Origin: Taxawa tesnikishii (nom. ined.)
Taxonomy: Eukaryota; Ascomycota; Dothideomycetes; Dothideales
NCBI GenBank assembly: GCA_030247885.1
Contig: JAPDRO010000015.1
Coordinates: 124,001-188,000, forward strand
Direction of reading: 5' to 3'
DNA: 64,000 bases
In this document: in pieces, positions 24,721-36,631 of the stretch
Position numbering within the stretch: the first letter of the stretch is position 1
Layout: each line of letters opens with the position of its first letter
Notes under the pieces: generated by a model
Told to the model about the DNA's origin: nothing
What the model saw: the letters and a program-made list of their open reading frames with translations, nothing else
Databases searched by the model: none
Made by a program: the position numbers and the translations under genes

Positions 24721-25212
24721 GGCGCCTTTCACATGACAGGGCGCGGGAGATCGAAGACGGGTGGCTGTGCTCGACAAGGCAACCAGGTGTGAGCCAGAAT
24801 GCGTGCTATTCCTCCTGGTAAGCTATGGGGACTGGCAACAACTGACCGGAAGTGAAATACAGGCGTACAGGTAGGTGTGGAGTGTGCAGAGAGATGAGTG
24901 GTGATTGCTAAAGGGTGCGCCTGAATGGAACGCGCATCGACTGGCTCAGCCGCTGCCCATGACGAAAGCGGGGTCGCATGGAGTGGAGTGAGTGAGTGAG
25001 GGTTCGGTATTCTTTACAGGCAGCAACTCAGGTCTCACCGTAGTATAGAGGCCAAGAGAGCGAGAGCATGCTGACAGTAACAACATATATGCATGTATTT
25101 ATGTATGAGGAGTGCGCCCGCGTCCTCGTGGACTCGAAACAGCGTGAGTCACGGGTATTGCGCCCCTGCCACCCAAAAACTCCAGGAAATGCCCCGCCCA
25201 CACCGCCCAATG
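24721..25212. other. Spacer between GYP7 start and MSO1 stop
   Basis: About 490 bp holding the GYP7 promoter and MSO1 3' UTR. A short GAGTG-type repeat occurs near 24977. No gene. Confidence 0.5.
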
Positions 25213-26082
25213 CTATGTATGCTGTTCTACCACGGGCAACAGCAAACCAATCCCTACAGCAGAAACATCGTGCTCTACTGGCGTTTCTCCCAGTGCCTTT
25301 AGATGTATCCTCCCGGCACTCCTCGCACCACGTGATGCAAACCTCCTAGAACCTATTATCCCTCGGCCCATTCGGCCTCCCAAACCTCCCCCACCGCCAT
25401 CACCACCGTACGGGGACTGCTGGTTCTCCGTCCCGTAGCCCGGACTCTCCCTCCCACCCGCCGCGAACCCCGGACTCGCCGCCCGCCCACCCCAGAGCCT
25501 AGCCTTCAACCTCTCCTGCGCCGTCCCACCACCGCCACCACCACCACCGCTCGACGGCGGCGGCGAGGGTTCCGCAGAAGCAGCCCTCCCGCCAGGTCCG
25601 CCGGTCTGGTAGCTCCCCACTCTTTGACTCGGCAGCGGCCGCGCTTGCGCCGTCTCCTGCTGCTGCTGGCCCCTCTGCATCCCCGCCCCGCCCCCTCCTG
25701 CCCCTCCCAGCCCCGTCCTCTGCGCTCCCCGCCTCAGTGACGTCGGCTGCTGCTGCTGCGCCGGTTGCTGCGTCGGTGTGTCCCACAGATCGCTCAGGCT
25801 GCCTTTGGACTGCTGCTGCATACCGAGCTGTGGGGAGTTGTTGCGTAGACCGGACGAGGTGTAGCTCTGCTGCTGCTGCTGTTGGGCTTGCGCGCGTTTC
25901 GGGTCGGGTGGGAGCCAGTCGGGGAAGGGGCGGCCTTTCTCGGTATAGTAGGCCCGGAGCACGCGCGAGATGTGGCTGTCGTCTTCCGTGTCGCCGTCGG
26001 TTTCGTCTTTCAGGAGCGTTTGCCGGAGCGTGTTGTACCGCGACGTTGTGTTGGTGAGGATGTTGGAAAGGTAGGACGACAT
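25213..26082 (-). CDS. MSO1: Mso1-like Sec1-binding exocytosis protein
   Basis: A protein of 289 residues from MSSYLSNILTNTTSRYNTLR (start 26082; another Met lies at 26094). Residues 1-60 match the Mso1 Sec1-binding region: a helix followed by DGDTEDDSHISRVLRAYY and TEKGRPFPDWLPPDP. The rest is low-complexity Gln, Gly, Ser and Pro, with a run of nine Gly near residue 185. Mso1 binds Sec1 and the Sec4 GTPase at exocytic sites and helps SNARE assembly. The C-terminus past SRRFASRGARS is less typical, and a small 3' intron cannot be excluded. It sits between GYP7 and formate dehydrogenase in the same orientation. Both membrane-traffic genes are adjacent but have separate promoters. Confidence 0.8.
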   Translation of the reverse strand: MSSYLSNILTNTTSRYNTLRQTLLKDETDGDTEDDSHISRVLRAYYTEKGRPFPDWLPPDPKRAQAQQQQQQSYTSSGLRNNSPQLGMQQQSKGSLSDLWDTPTQQPAQQQQPTSLRRGAQRTGLGGAGGGGAGMQRGQQQQETAQARPLPSQRVGSYQTGGPGGRAASAEPSPPPSSGGGGGGGGTAQERLKARLWGGRAASPGFAAGGRESPGYGTENQQSPYGGDGGGGGLGGRMGRGIIGSRRFASRGARSAGRIHLKALGETPVEHDVSAVGIGLLLPVVEQHT

Positions 26083-26553
26083 TTTTCCGCGCAAGTTGTG
26101 GTCGGATCTCCCCTCTCTGTGGTTTAGACTGTGGATGGTCGATTGTAGTTCTGTGGGCGCGGTAATGAGGTATGATTTGTAGTCGTGTGTAGGGTTTAGG
26201 AAAGCTTGTAGAGTTCAGATGCGGTCAGAGGCATATGGGCTTGGCGGATCGTCCTCTCGGCCAGCTTTTCGGTGGTTGATCTGTATATCACGGTTCATCC
26301 ACGAATTAATTCTATCGGTCGACATCTGTTTGGAACAACCACCTAGTCTTCGCATCGTGTGATATGATCATGTTCCACCTCCAACGTAAAATGTCTCATG
26401 CGATCCGTGGCAATCACATCCGAGGACAGGGGGACGAACACGAACGGTTGAGACAACATACACAGGACAACTTTGGTTTGATATCTTCGCTATATAATGG
26501 ACATCTGACCAAACTCTATCCGTTTCGTTCGTTCATAACACGTCAAAAGTCAT
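26083..26553. other. Spacer, MSO1 promoter and formate dehydrogenase 3' UTR
   Basis: About 470 bp, AT-richer than its neighbours. No open frame of interest. Confidence 0.5.
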
Positions 26554-28018
26554 CTAAGACTTAGTGCTGCGCTGGCCGTAAGCCTTGGTGACGTAGTCAC
26601 CGTCCTTGACGATGAGATCCTCGGGTTTGTAGTCGTGGCGACCGGAGAAGTAGCTTTCGAGGATGGCCTTGGTACCCTGGGCGTAACGGATCTGGGCGTC
26701 GATTGAGGTACCGGACATGTGAGGAACCATGGCGTTACCACCGCCCCAAGGGCCCTGGACGTACCGAAGAGGGTGGTCCTTGGGGGCAGGCTGAGGGAAC
26801 CAGACATCACCACCGTAACCGCGGAGGTGGCCGGACTTGACGGCCTCGGCAACGTCCTCCTTGACAACAATAGCACCACGGGCAGTGTTGACGAGCCAAG
26901 AGCCTAAGTCGCTTGTTAGCTTTGCAATCGACGATCAACCGAGGACAGAGCTCGACGCACCCTTCTTCATCTTGGAGATGAGTTCCTTGTTGAAGAGCCC
27001 GCGAGTGCTCTCGTGCAGAGGGCAGTTGATCGTGACAACATCGCACTGGGCGAGCATCTCCTCGAGGTTCTCAACACGACGGCAGCCAATCTCCTTCTCA
27101 ACCTCGGGCCGAAGGGGCTGGTAGTCGTAGTAGAGCAGCTCCTTGCAGTCGAAGGGCTTGAGACGACGGAGCACCCGTTCACCGATACGCCCAACAGCAA
27201 CGGTTCCGACGACCTTGTTCTCGAGGTCAAACTCGTTCTTGGCGACGGCAGCAACATCCCATTCACCGTTGCGGATCTGCTCGTGGGCAGGGACGAAGTT
27301 GCGAACCAGTGCCAGAATGGTCATGACAACGTGCTCGGCGACAGAGACGACATTGCAGCCAGTGACTTCGGCGACAGTGATACCGCCGTTGGTCTTGTTG
27401 GCGGCATTAAGGTCGACATGGTCGGAACCAACACCGGCAGTGACGGCGAGCTTCAACTTCTTGGCCTTGGCCAAGCGCTCTGCGGTGAGATAACCCGGGT
27501 GGAAACTGCAGGAGCACTGTCAGCCAGACTGCGTGTGTCGTAGCTGTGGAGGGCTGCTCATGATGAGACGTACGGAGTGGTGATGATGACCTCGGCGTCA
27601 GTGAGCTCCTGGTCGAACTTGAGTTCTCGCCGTCCTTGTCAGAGGTGGTGACCAGAGTGTGACCCTGCTCCTCGATCCACTTTCTCAAGCCAAGCTCATT
27701 CTCGGTGGTACCGAGCAGCTTTGGCTCGTCGTTGGCGTGGCTGCCGCCCTGTTGAAGAACGACGCGTTAGCATGCCGATTGGTCTTAGTGGAGCTGCGTG
27801 AAGCTGCACGAAGCTGCACCGGGACCAACTGAGGCACTCACATCGTAAAGGACCATCAAAACCTTGCCCTGTCGTTGCGCAGTTGCTGTCAGCGTCCTGA
27901 CACCACCAGCCTGCCGAGCGGCATTGAAGAGCGGGGAAGCCCGTGACGTAAGGGGAGTAGAGCGGAGGGATGCAGCCGCGGGGCGGGCAAAACGAGCAGC
28001 AGAACGAGCAAATACCAT
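26554..28018 (-). CDS. NAD-dependent formate dehydrogenase, mitochondrial, four exons, one -1 frameshift
   Basis: Exons are 28018-27842, 27748-27574, 27505-26961 and 26903-26554. With one missing base in exon 2 (near 27630, between SDKDGENS and KFDQEL) they give 415 residues, and exon phase closes exactly. The protein starts with an Arg/Ala-rich presequence ([18 protein letters not shown]) and then [21 protein letters not shown]. The catalytic region is [15 protein letters not shown] with the conserved His. The active-site loop [15 protein letters not shown] is present. Formate is oxidised to CO2 with NADH production. The cofactor loop reads AVGRIG where many family members have GAGRIG. Mitochondrial targeting is inferred from the presequence. 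The frameshift is probably an assembly error. Confidence 0.92.
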
Positions 28019-29590
28019 TGTGACTGAGGTGTATGAATGAACGAGGTAGGGGTGAAGAAGGGGTACGGTCGAGGAGGTGCTGCTGGGGGAGCTTGTTTAT
28101 ATGCGACGCGGAGCTTCTGGCATCATCATGCGGTTAGCGCCCCGGTTATCCGCAACTCGTTATCTGCCGCGGGAGTGTCCAAGCGGCAGTGCTGCAGGTG
28201 CTTGTTCTTGATCCGCACGAGGAGGGAGGGGGACCCCTACTCACATTGGGTGGGATTCTAAATCCGGCCAAGATGTCGACTATGGCTTGGATTGTTGGTA
28301 GTGGACGAGCGTGGAAGAAATAGTCGCGTCGGAGATGGAGCGGGATCTCCTTCCTCTTATATGCGGCGTCTCCATGCCCAGAAGCGCGAGCTACAACAGA
28401 TGGCTACGTCGCCTTGGTGGAGTGCATGAGAAAGCTCTTCGTCGAGGCGCCCCATCTGCCGGCCAGCAGCTGTGTCTGACTGCTCCGGCCTCGCGCCATT
28501 GACTGTCTATCCTCTGGGCCGACCACTCAGATGGGCTCGACGTACAACAACCCCACTTGAGATGGTTTCCCGAAGGCCTCACGCCGCTCACGGCGTGCAG
28601 AATTAACATTGGTGATGATGCCAAATCGGGGCATGCGAGGCACGCGAGGCACGACTCTCCAGAGCCGTGGAGCTTCCCGCGCAGCTAGAGAGCTTCGACG
28701 GGGCACGGGCGCCAATGCTTGTCCTGCACGAAGGAGTGAGGAGTGAGGAGTGAGGAGTGCGGGGTTGATGGACAGCTTACGCATCTTCTCTGCCCGCTGT
28801 TCAGCCTTGCCAAAAGCGACTGGCCCGGCCCTTACTTGGTTGGCTTCTCTATCTCGTGTATCACCTCTGTAGCTTGCAGCTCGTGTGTTCCCCTCGCGCG
28901 CTCATTTCCCGATATATCAAGACCTCCAGACCTCGACTTGTGAGTCCGAATCTCGCGCGCGCAATGGTTGCTTCTCCACTCATTGTTGCTGCCTCCGCGT
29001 CATTGTTGTTCTCCATATAGCGTCGACCGAATCTCGGGCCACGCTTGTCGCGCCGCGTCGCGTCTGGACTGCCCGTTCAGCCTCGCGGCTTGGGACGCTA
29101 CTCTTCTGGCTACATCTCCCGTAGCACTTTACTGACAGAAGCAAAAACCCCGAGGTGCTCCGTAGAGTGAGGAGCGAACTCGTGTTAAAGATCTAGATCC
29201 CCGGAACCCGACACGCTGTCTGGCATTGAACCGTTAGCGACCGGTGTCGTGCAGTGAACAGCATCTCTCCATGAGCTCCACTCCACTGAACCCGCTATTT
29301 ACACTCGGTCCGGTTTCGTATATCGTGCGGCGCGTGGTTGTTATTTGCGCTATCCCGTCACATCCGCAACTCAAATCTCTTCTGATTCCCGAGAGTCATC
29401 CCGGAGGCTTTCTGAAAGTCATGTAGCGTTGCGCTTCAATGGGAGCGATTTCGAACCCGATAACGGCCGACAAGAGGAAGAGGACCTTGGAAATGCGACT
29501 GCGGCCAGCTGGTAAAACCAGGAGACATGGTTGCCTCGCAAGTCGCTCATACACATGAGGGAAGGTGCAGAACGCTCGAGAGAACAACAC
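28019..29590. other. Intergenic, 1.6 kb
   Basis: This lies between the formate dehydrogenase start and the next gene's 3' end. It contains a short GTGAGGA-type tandem at about 28735-28757. Frames are short and unsupported. The first 200 bp should carry the formate dehydrogenase promoter. Confidence 0.4.
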
Positions 29591-30391
29591 TCACGGCGAA
29601 CTTCCAGACCAGTCCTTGTCAACGCCATCGCACCGCAGCAGAGCATCCACGATCGTCTGTACGTCCTTCACTTTAAGAGGAGCGCCGAGTCGCTGTCTGT
29701 CCACACCTGTAATGGTTTCCTCCATCACTTTCTTGGGCCTTTTGTCGGCCTCCCACCAAGGTCTCCATTCCAGCTACCGCAGAACACGGAAGCGCAAAGA
29801 TGTTCCCTTCGGGTTGATCGAAAGGAGAAGAGCGCACGCCGCGCCGCCGGTTCTGTCGTAGCCTGGCAAAGAGGGCTTTCGCGCCTTAACAACGACCGTG
29901 ATCGCAAGCTTACATACGTTGGCTACACAATCGTCGCTCTGATTCTTCAGCCATGCGCGGTAACCGAGCCGGAGCGGCGGTGTTACTAGACACACGCGGA
30001 AGATGTTGTGTTTGAAAAAGGTTGGCAGAGTCTCTTTTCGAAGCTGCCGTGATACCTGAGTGATAGGTGGTTGTATGGTGGGCCTGTTGCCTAAGAAGGT
30101 GACGCAGTCAATAGGAAACCACAGTTGATCTCTCTCTAGATCGAGCTGCCGACGTGGTCCTGACCTTGGTTTCCAAACGTTCTCTTCCGAGGACGAGTGA
30201 TCTTTCAAGTCATCCACATAATCATAGATCTCATACCGGAGCTCTGGAGGTAAGTCCAAGAGGCCTCTGGGCGGTAAGTGCTGGCATGTGCCTCTCTTTT
30301 TCGCATGTCTTGTTTTCACCGTTTTGCTTGGCAGAGTCGCTGTGAGTTCCTGGCGACGAGGTAGAGCGCGCTTGCTCCACGAAGCCGCCAC
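29591..30391 (-). pseudogene. F-box-like / 2EXR-type gene with an in-frame stop and no in-frame start
   Basis: An open frame contains LLDLPPELRYEIYDYV, the same F-box-like opening as the gene at 1.9-3.1 kb. It also has ITQVSRQLRKETLPTFF, the conserved 'relative left behind' helix. The frame stops at TAG (29776-29774) after LRFRVLR. It then stays open in the same frame for 60 more codons (LEWRPWWEADKRPKK...) to TGA at 29593-29591. The extension looks coding, so the TAG is probably a CAG (Gln) to TAG change, a C-to-T at CpA, which is the RIP type. There is no Met in this frame; the nearest ATG (30407) is in another frame and would need a shift. So the gene is either broken or affected by errors. 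Confidence 0.5.
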
Positions 30392-30407
30392 TGTTCGAAG
30401 CAGCCAT

Positions 30408-31007
30408 CGTTGTGCTGCTGCCGATGTACCCAGATAGTGCGAAAGAAGTTGGAAGGCTAGCGCTGTTCGACCGATCTTGTCTTCTTATGACTCGCAGATT
30501 ATTAAATTTTTTTGGAGGGGTTGCTTGGTTACGTTAAAGCTACCTCACAGTTCATCCAAGACATGTTATCATACAGCAGATACATGACTACTTCGGAAGG
30601 CGCAGGCGCAGCTTGGCATTCGGCCGGCCTCGGTTGTAAGAATACAGCTTCGGCTTCAGCTTCAGTGGTAGTGCATTTGGGTACATTGATTCGACTCCAC
30701 GAACATGCGAATGGCGAACTGTTCACCCGGCATCAAAAGCCGCGGGCGCTTGTTCGCTAAACTGGACAACATCGTTCCTTGAACACCCCTGAAACCCGCA
30801 AAACATGGTAAACTTTTCATGACGTCGACAGCAAACGCTCACTTACCAACCACCCCTCATGGCCTTGCAGCGCCTTTGGATTGTAGTCCCGGCGTGGTCT
30901 CGGCTGTCGCTGCCGCTCGAGGCAAGATGGCTCGCTCTCACCACCATCGGCACTCGGACCACAGCTTCTCTTCGCTGAACAGAGGACCCCTAGCTGCATC
31001 GCGCCTC
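30408..31007. other. Intergenic, 600 bp
   Basis: Between the broken F-box-like gene start and the GABA transaminase 3' end. Nothing recognised. Confidence 0.4.
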
Positions 31008-32637
31008 CTACGACTTGAACACCTTTTCCAGCCCCTCGATGAGCAAATCTGCATGGTGCTTCTGGAAGATCAACATCGGCCTTAGCCTCACCGCCTGGGC
31101 ACCACTACCACCGATGTTGATACCGACACCCTTGGCCTTCTTCAAGATCTCATCCCGCCTCGGGTTATCGAACGCGATGAACGTTCCTTGTCCCTTTCCT
31201 CTCAGATTTTTTATCTCCTGCGGGTACTCCTCTGCCAGCTTCTCCAGCTTGCCGTAGAGATACTCTCCCACTTGGGCGGTATTCTGAACGAGGTTCAACC
31301 GCTCGATTTCGTCAATGATGGCGCGGAACAGGAGCGCGCGCGCCGGGTCGCCGATCCAGGTGTTGAACTGACGGTACGGCTTGTTGGGGCGCAGGTCTGG
31401 GTTGCCGAAGTAGTAACCGGCGGTCTGAGCCTTCTTGGAGAAGGTCACCATGTCGGGTGGGTCCTCCAAGTTCCAGTGGTCATGAGCCCAGAACTTGCCG
31501 GTCGCGCCGACGCCGGTTTGGACTTCGTCGACGATGAGAAGGACGTTGTGCTTGCGGGTCACGGCGCGCAGGCCCTTGAAGAACTCGGGCGAGGCGTGGT
31601 TGTCTCCACCCTCGGACTGAACGGGTTCGACAACAACGGCGGCGGGCGGTGCATGCCATTCCTTAATCAGGCGCTCGACCTCGTCCAAGCAGCGCTTCTC
31701 CTCGGCTGCGTTCTCCTCTGCATGGGCCTCAAGGGGGTACTTCAAGGCGGGGAAGGTGCTTGGGGCCAGTCAAAGGCAGGGATGTCAAGTTTGTGGATAG
31801 GCTTGCTGCGGGTGGTGGAAAGGGAACCGAAGAGACGACCGTGGAAGCCAGTACCGAAGGACATGATGCTGAGGTTGGGTGCACCGGGAGATTGGTTGTT
31901 CATGGCAGACTCGGTTTCTTCGGCAGTGAACTCGGCATTCGGGTCACCACCACGTTCCATGCGGCGCCTCCACATGAAGGCAGCCTTGTAGGCGAGTTCG
32001 TTGGCCTCACTGCCGGATGAAGCGGTGAAGACCTGGTCCAGACCCTTGGGTGCGACCTTAAGAATACCAGTCTTGAGGATGTTCGCCCAGTTGCTGGAGG
32101 GAAGTTGCCGAGCGCAGGACGGTTGATGATGGCGGACACCATCTCCTCAGTGGTGGCAGCCTTCGCGAGTTCAGGGTTGTTGTAGCCAATGGGGATAGAG
32201 GCAATTTGAGCATACACATCGAGGAGAACGTTTCCGTCAAGGTCTGCAATGTAGTTTCCGTAGCTCTTGGAGTAATCGGCCAGCATGTTCAAGCTCCTTG
32301 TCTCGAAAACTCTGTCCAATGCTTCAATGGCCTTCTTGCTCTGCGGGCCGGGAATGTCGGTCTTGAGGATTGGGCCGGAAGGCTCATCGGGAAAGTATGA
32401 GTCGAGGCTTTGGGCGGAAGGTGTCTGTCCAGGTTGTGCTTCGGTGCCTACTTGATCAGGACCACCTTGCATGGCATTGGGATCACCGCTGGAGGTGTTG
32501 AGGGCTGCTGCGCCGGAAGCGGCGTGGAGACGGGCGCTGGTCGCAAGAGCTCGGCTGGCGACGCGGACGGCGGGACGGCAGGATTGGCGAAGGGAGGGAG
32601 CCGCGAGCCGGGCAGTGTTGCGGAGGAGGGAAGCCAT
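31008..32637 (-). CDS. UGA1: 4-aminobutyrate transaminase (mitochondrial), single exon with two -1 frameshifts
   Basis: Three frames on the minus strand form one 543-residue PLP enzyme starting MASLLRNTARLAAPSLRQSC (ATG 32637, a mitochondrial-type presequence). Frame changes near 32088 (after GNFPPA) and 31757 (after DWPQAP) are both -1. Class III aminotransferase signatures are present: NYIADLDGNVLLDVYAQIAS, ASSGSEANELAYKAA in the second frame, LLIVDEVQTGVGATG and VTFSKKAQTAG with the PLP lysine. It converts GABA and 2-oxoglutarate to succinate semialdehyde and glutamate in the GABA shunt. The upstream Leu-rich extension is translated 5' UTR and not used. Both breaks fall between conserved residues. 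It has no introns. Confidence 0.93.
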
Positions 32638-32654
32638 GGTAGGCAGTTCGTGTG

Positions 32655-32715
32655 GAAGAAGGAGGAGAAGGAGGAGAAGGAGGAGGAGGAGAAGAAGAAG
32701 AAGGAGGAGGAGGAG
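32655..32715. repeat. Purine tract (GGA/GAA)n upstream of GABA transaminase
   Basis: Sixty bases of GGA and GAA triplets begin 18 bp upstream of the start codon. In the transcript this is a (CUU/CUC)n pyrimidine tract in the 5' leader. It opens a spurious poly-Leu frame. Confidence 0.9.
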
Positions 32716-33535
32716 CACAACCGAAGGAAGAGGGAGATGGGCTCAGTAAATATTCGGTCGGATTTCCCTTCTCCGGGCGACACGATGCGATGATATGCGG
32801 GGAAGCTTGGACGTCAGATAGAGCGTGTGCGACGTCGCGCCTGCTTTCTTCAGAAGTCAATCTTCGATGTCGGTGAGCAACGCAGTCTTCGGTCTTCCTC
32901 GGAGCTGAAATGAGCAGCAGCAGAAGAAGCAGCGATGTATTGCCTTGTTTCCTCGAGCGAAAGAGCAAGATGTAGAGAAGAGTCATACTCTGTCGAAGCT
33001 CAAGCTCGCGAGCATGTGAGGGACCCCTGCAGGTTCGCTGTGGGGTTGGCACGTTACGGCCGAGCTGAGATAAGATAACACCGGCCATATGCACATCGCA
33101 CACTTCCTTCGCCCATACAGGCAGTCGCAAGCGATAGGCTAGCCCAGTTTGACCTTCTTCGCCGAACATCGCAGAGCACGACTCCTGAGGTACACTGGTT
33201 CGAGTCAGCTTGAGAAGAACAACATGAACACGAAACGAGGACTCGGCATGAGCATGAACCCGAACATGGGACGCTTGTGATTTCCCACCTCGGGATGACC
33301 TGTCCGAAGCGAAGGTACAGTGCAAATGCAAAGCCACCGCCCGCCGTTCGATACAAAGCTCAAGGAAAAACTGACGCACCGTCAGACTTCCTCGAGCTGG
33401 AGAAAAGAACCACAACGCAACCCGTACTCGTACACCACCATGCCAACCCACAAACCGCTGCCCGCTTTACCGAGCCGCACCCCGAACGCCTCTGTCGCAA
33501 TTGTTCCGTCCTACGAAAAGTTGTAAGAACAAACC
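32716..33535. other. Intergenic, GABA transaminase promoter and SET2 3' UTR
   Basis: About 820 bp without a supported gene. The longer frames here are shadows or lack motifs. Confidence 0.4.
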
Positions 33536-36500
33536 TCACGAAGCACCGTCCTCGTCCAGTAGGCCCAGAGCCCTCATGCGGTCTGGGTTGAGGCCAGCAA
33601 AGTCCCGCTTCCTCTTTTCCTTGTCCTCCTCACTATGGTGCGGGCTGCCTGTCGTTGGCGGCGTTGCGATCTGGTAGGCAGCCCCGTTTCCATCGCCGTT
33701 GCTCTGGTGAGCGACGGAACCGTGCGCGACGGCCTCAAGCGCCTCGTTGGTGAAGGAACCAGAAACGTCCTCGTTCGGCGTCAAACCGGCTTCGGGCATC
33801 TGTCCACCATGCATGTCGTCTGCTGGAGGTGGTGGCGGTGGCGGGGTGGAACGCCCAATTCATTTGTCCGCGCTCTCTTGTCGATAGACCCACCCGTGCC
33901 TGTTCCAGCTGCATCTTCCTCCCTCTTCCGCTTGAGGAGCGAAGCAGGACTCTCCACTTCATCTGTCGCCGATGTCGGAGGCTTGTCGTCGTCATCCTCC
34001 ATGTCCGACAGGACGACCTCATCCTGTGTATTGTCCAGATCCATCGGGCTACCATCAGCCTGGGGAGGCGATCCCAGAGGCGTGGTGCTGCCGGCCGCCT
34101 TCTTCGCCACCTTTTCCTTTTCTGCCCTCTTTCTGTCGTGCTCACGTTTCTTGACCACTGCCTTGTCGAAGAACTCCTTGACATACTTCTTCACAGCCCG
34201 CTCCTTCTTCGAATCGATTTTGGTGGGATCCTCGACACGGTTGTTCTTGAAATCGGAGGCAACGAGCTTCTTGGCAATCTGTACGATGGGTCAGTCTTGC
34301 ATCAACCAGAAACACCACAAGTACCTACGTCCTTGCCGAACCGCTTCAGATCTTCTCTGTCAAGTTTGCCCTTAAATCTGCCCATCACATACATGATGCT
34401 TGGTTGGAGCTATCGGAATCAGCACGACGTCGCTTCTCGACTGCAGCGATCACTTACAGTGTGTTCGTAAAGCTTCTTCTGCTTTTCCTCGGGAAGAGAG
34501 CGCCACTTGTCCTCCTTGGTCTCTTTCTTTGGCGTATCGACTGGCGTAGCAGAGGCAGAGGCCTTCTCCTTGCTGGCGTCCTTGTTCGCCACAATGTTGG
34601 CAATCAGATCATTGAGCCTTTGCTGGTCGGAGATAGCTTTGGGTGGCGGTGGAGGGGCGCACCCATGGCAGGTAGTGTAGGTCTCTGCCAAGTCGTCGCA
34701 CCAGAAGCATTGTAGTAGTACGTTGATCCGTTTTGCGCAACAGCTTCGAACCACCCGGGAGGCAGGCCAGTTGGCGGTGGCGGCGGGCGGGGTCTGTAGG
34801 GCGGACGAGGTCCATGATTCCTTTGAGGAATGTTACTGCGTGGACCAGACGGGGCTGCAGGTCTGGAAGTTGATCTCGACCGAGACCGGGATCGTGTCCT
34901 ATCTCTGTCTCTGCCAGTGTCACGACGTTCAGGTCGGTCGGGGCGACGGTCGAAGGGTGTCACAGCATTCGGATCGCGCTTGATTCTAGGGATGCGATAA
35001 GCTACCTCCAGCTTGCTCCAAATCTCCAGCAAATTGGAGGCTTGAGTCTTTACACGCTCATCCTCGTTCTCAGTGAGCTTTTGCACGGTTTCCTCAATCT
35101 TGGAATCCTGGATCTTGTTGCGGGTGATGCGAGGGAGGTTGTTGAGAATGTCGAAGATTTGCAGAGTAACATTAACATCTTCCACCCAGGTGTTAAGCGC
35201 AGTGTTGAGAATGCGGTAGCCGTGCATCTTGACGACGCGTGTCCGCACCTTCTCGTCTTCAGCGCGCTGCAACCGGTTGAGCAGCTTGACAGCGATCCAC
35301 TTCTCCTTGCACTGGGCAAGCGTGGCCATGACCTTGGTGACACCGCCTTCATCAAGACCCTTGGGAGTGACGTTGTTAACATACTCCTCATCGTCCTCGC
35401 CGGTCTTTCTCTTGCGCGGCTTCTTCGCGACTGCCGTGTCCCAGTCTTCACCATCCTCAATACCGAGAGCCTCGATGGTGGCGTTCGACAGCTTCGTCGC
35501 CCGCTCAGTCTGGGTCTTGCCGCCGATGAATCCTGTGCAATTTGGTTCGCCGCAATAGCATGGTTGTGGATCTGCTCCGTATCGGTCGACGTTGTAGTTG
35601 AACACGAGCTCCTCTCCAGCTTGGATCTTGCGCTCGGCAAAGATGCCCATCCGAAGCTTGTCGCCGACCACCCACTTGTCAACATAGCAATTCGGGTTGC
35701 AAGAGTGGTTGCAGAAACGGCCGAGGTTACCCTTCTTGGTTGCGTCCACGAATTCGCCCTTGCTGAGGGACATGAAGTAGAAGTGCTTGATACCTTCCTG
35801 GTCATATTGGTGCATACGCCGTCGGAAGGTGTTTTCGTTAATGACCTCTCCAATGTACTCGAAAATGAAATCGTTGGGTTTGAGATCACTGTCAGCGCGC
35901 AGGCCGTAACCTTTCTTTTCCGTCTTGATGACCGTGACGTTGGCGTACTGTTTGAGCTGGAAGCGTTGGTTCTGACAGCCCGTCCCGCATCCGCAATCCC
36001 CGAGGCACTCCATTTTGGTGGCGCGGTTGATGCAGTCAGAGTCTTCACCACACGCATAGTTGGTCTTTGTCGCAGCATCTAGACAGAATAAAATTCGTTA
36101 GCGACATGCGCATGCGTGATATATGCGGAACGTAGGAGCAGAGTAATACGTACCCCACTCCTCTGAACAGTCGCACTCCAAAGCGGGATCGGTAGAGCCC
36201 AGGTGTTTGGCCGCATATGTGCAGTCCGGCAACACGTCAAAGGTCGCCTTCGCCTCCTCAGTAGCATCTGGCAAATGCGCGAAAAGCTGCGGCGGACGTG
36301 CTATAATCTTCTGTGACTGCGAGCGTGATAGCTTCGGAGCCTTGCCGGGTTCCAGCTTGACTGTAATATCTCCGCCTATGACCTCCTCTTGCTCGGACTT
36401 GACAATAGGAGACTGCACGGCGCTCTGGGACTTCACTGGAGTCTCGGTGTTGCGCTTGCTCTTGCGTCTTGCATCGTCCTCACTGCCAGATGCTGTGCGT

Positions 36501-36631
36501 TCCTCCTGGTCAGGCATGGCCTGCGGAAAACCTTGCGCCAGCCCCTTGTCCGTATCATCCTCCTCAATCTTCATCTCTTTGACATCCGCCTCAAGCCCAA
36601 CCGGGTTCTTTACGTCCCCATTGTCAGACAT
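33536..36631 (-). CDS. SET2: Histone H3-K36 methyltransferase Set2, four exons, two -1 frameshifts
   Basis: Exons 36631-36154, 36078-34458, 34409-34329 and 34278-33536. With one missing base in exon 2 (near 34665) and one in exon 4 (near 33845), all phases close and the protein has 974 residues. Order: acidic N-terminus, AWS domain (ECDCSEEW...[10 protein letters not shown]), SET domain ([37 protein letters not shown]), post-[11 protein letters not shown], a coiled mid-region, a WW domain ([20 protein letters not shown]) and the C-terminal SRI domain ([33 protein letters not shown]). The SRI binds phosphorylated RNA polymerase II, and the enzyme methylates H3K36 during elongation. The first break falls in the proline run after the WW domain. 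ATG 36631 is chosen over an upstream GTG. Confidence 0.95.

Noticed and set aside
32638-32718. Poly-Leu N-terminus for GABA transaminase
   Set aside because: It is translated from the purine tract in the 5' leader. The presequence start at 32637 fits the family.
35042-36082. 346-cod frame opposite SET2
   Set aside because: It is antisense to the SET domain exon and has no independent support.
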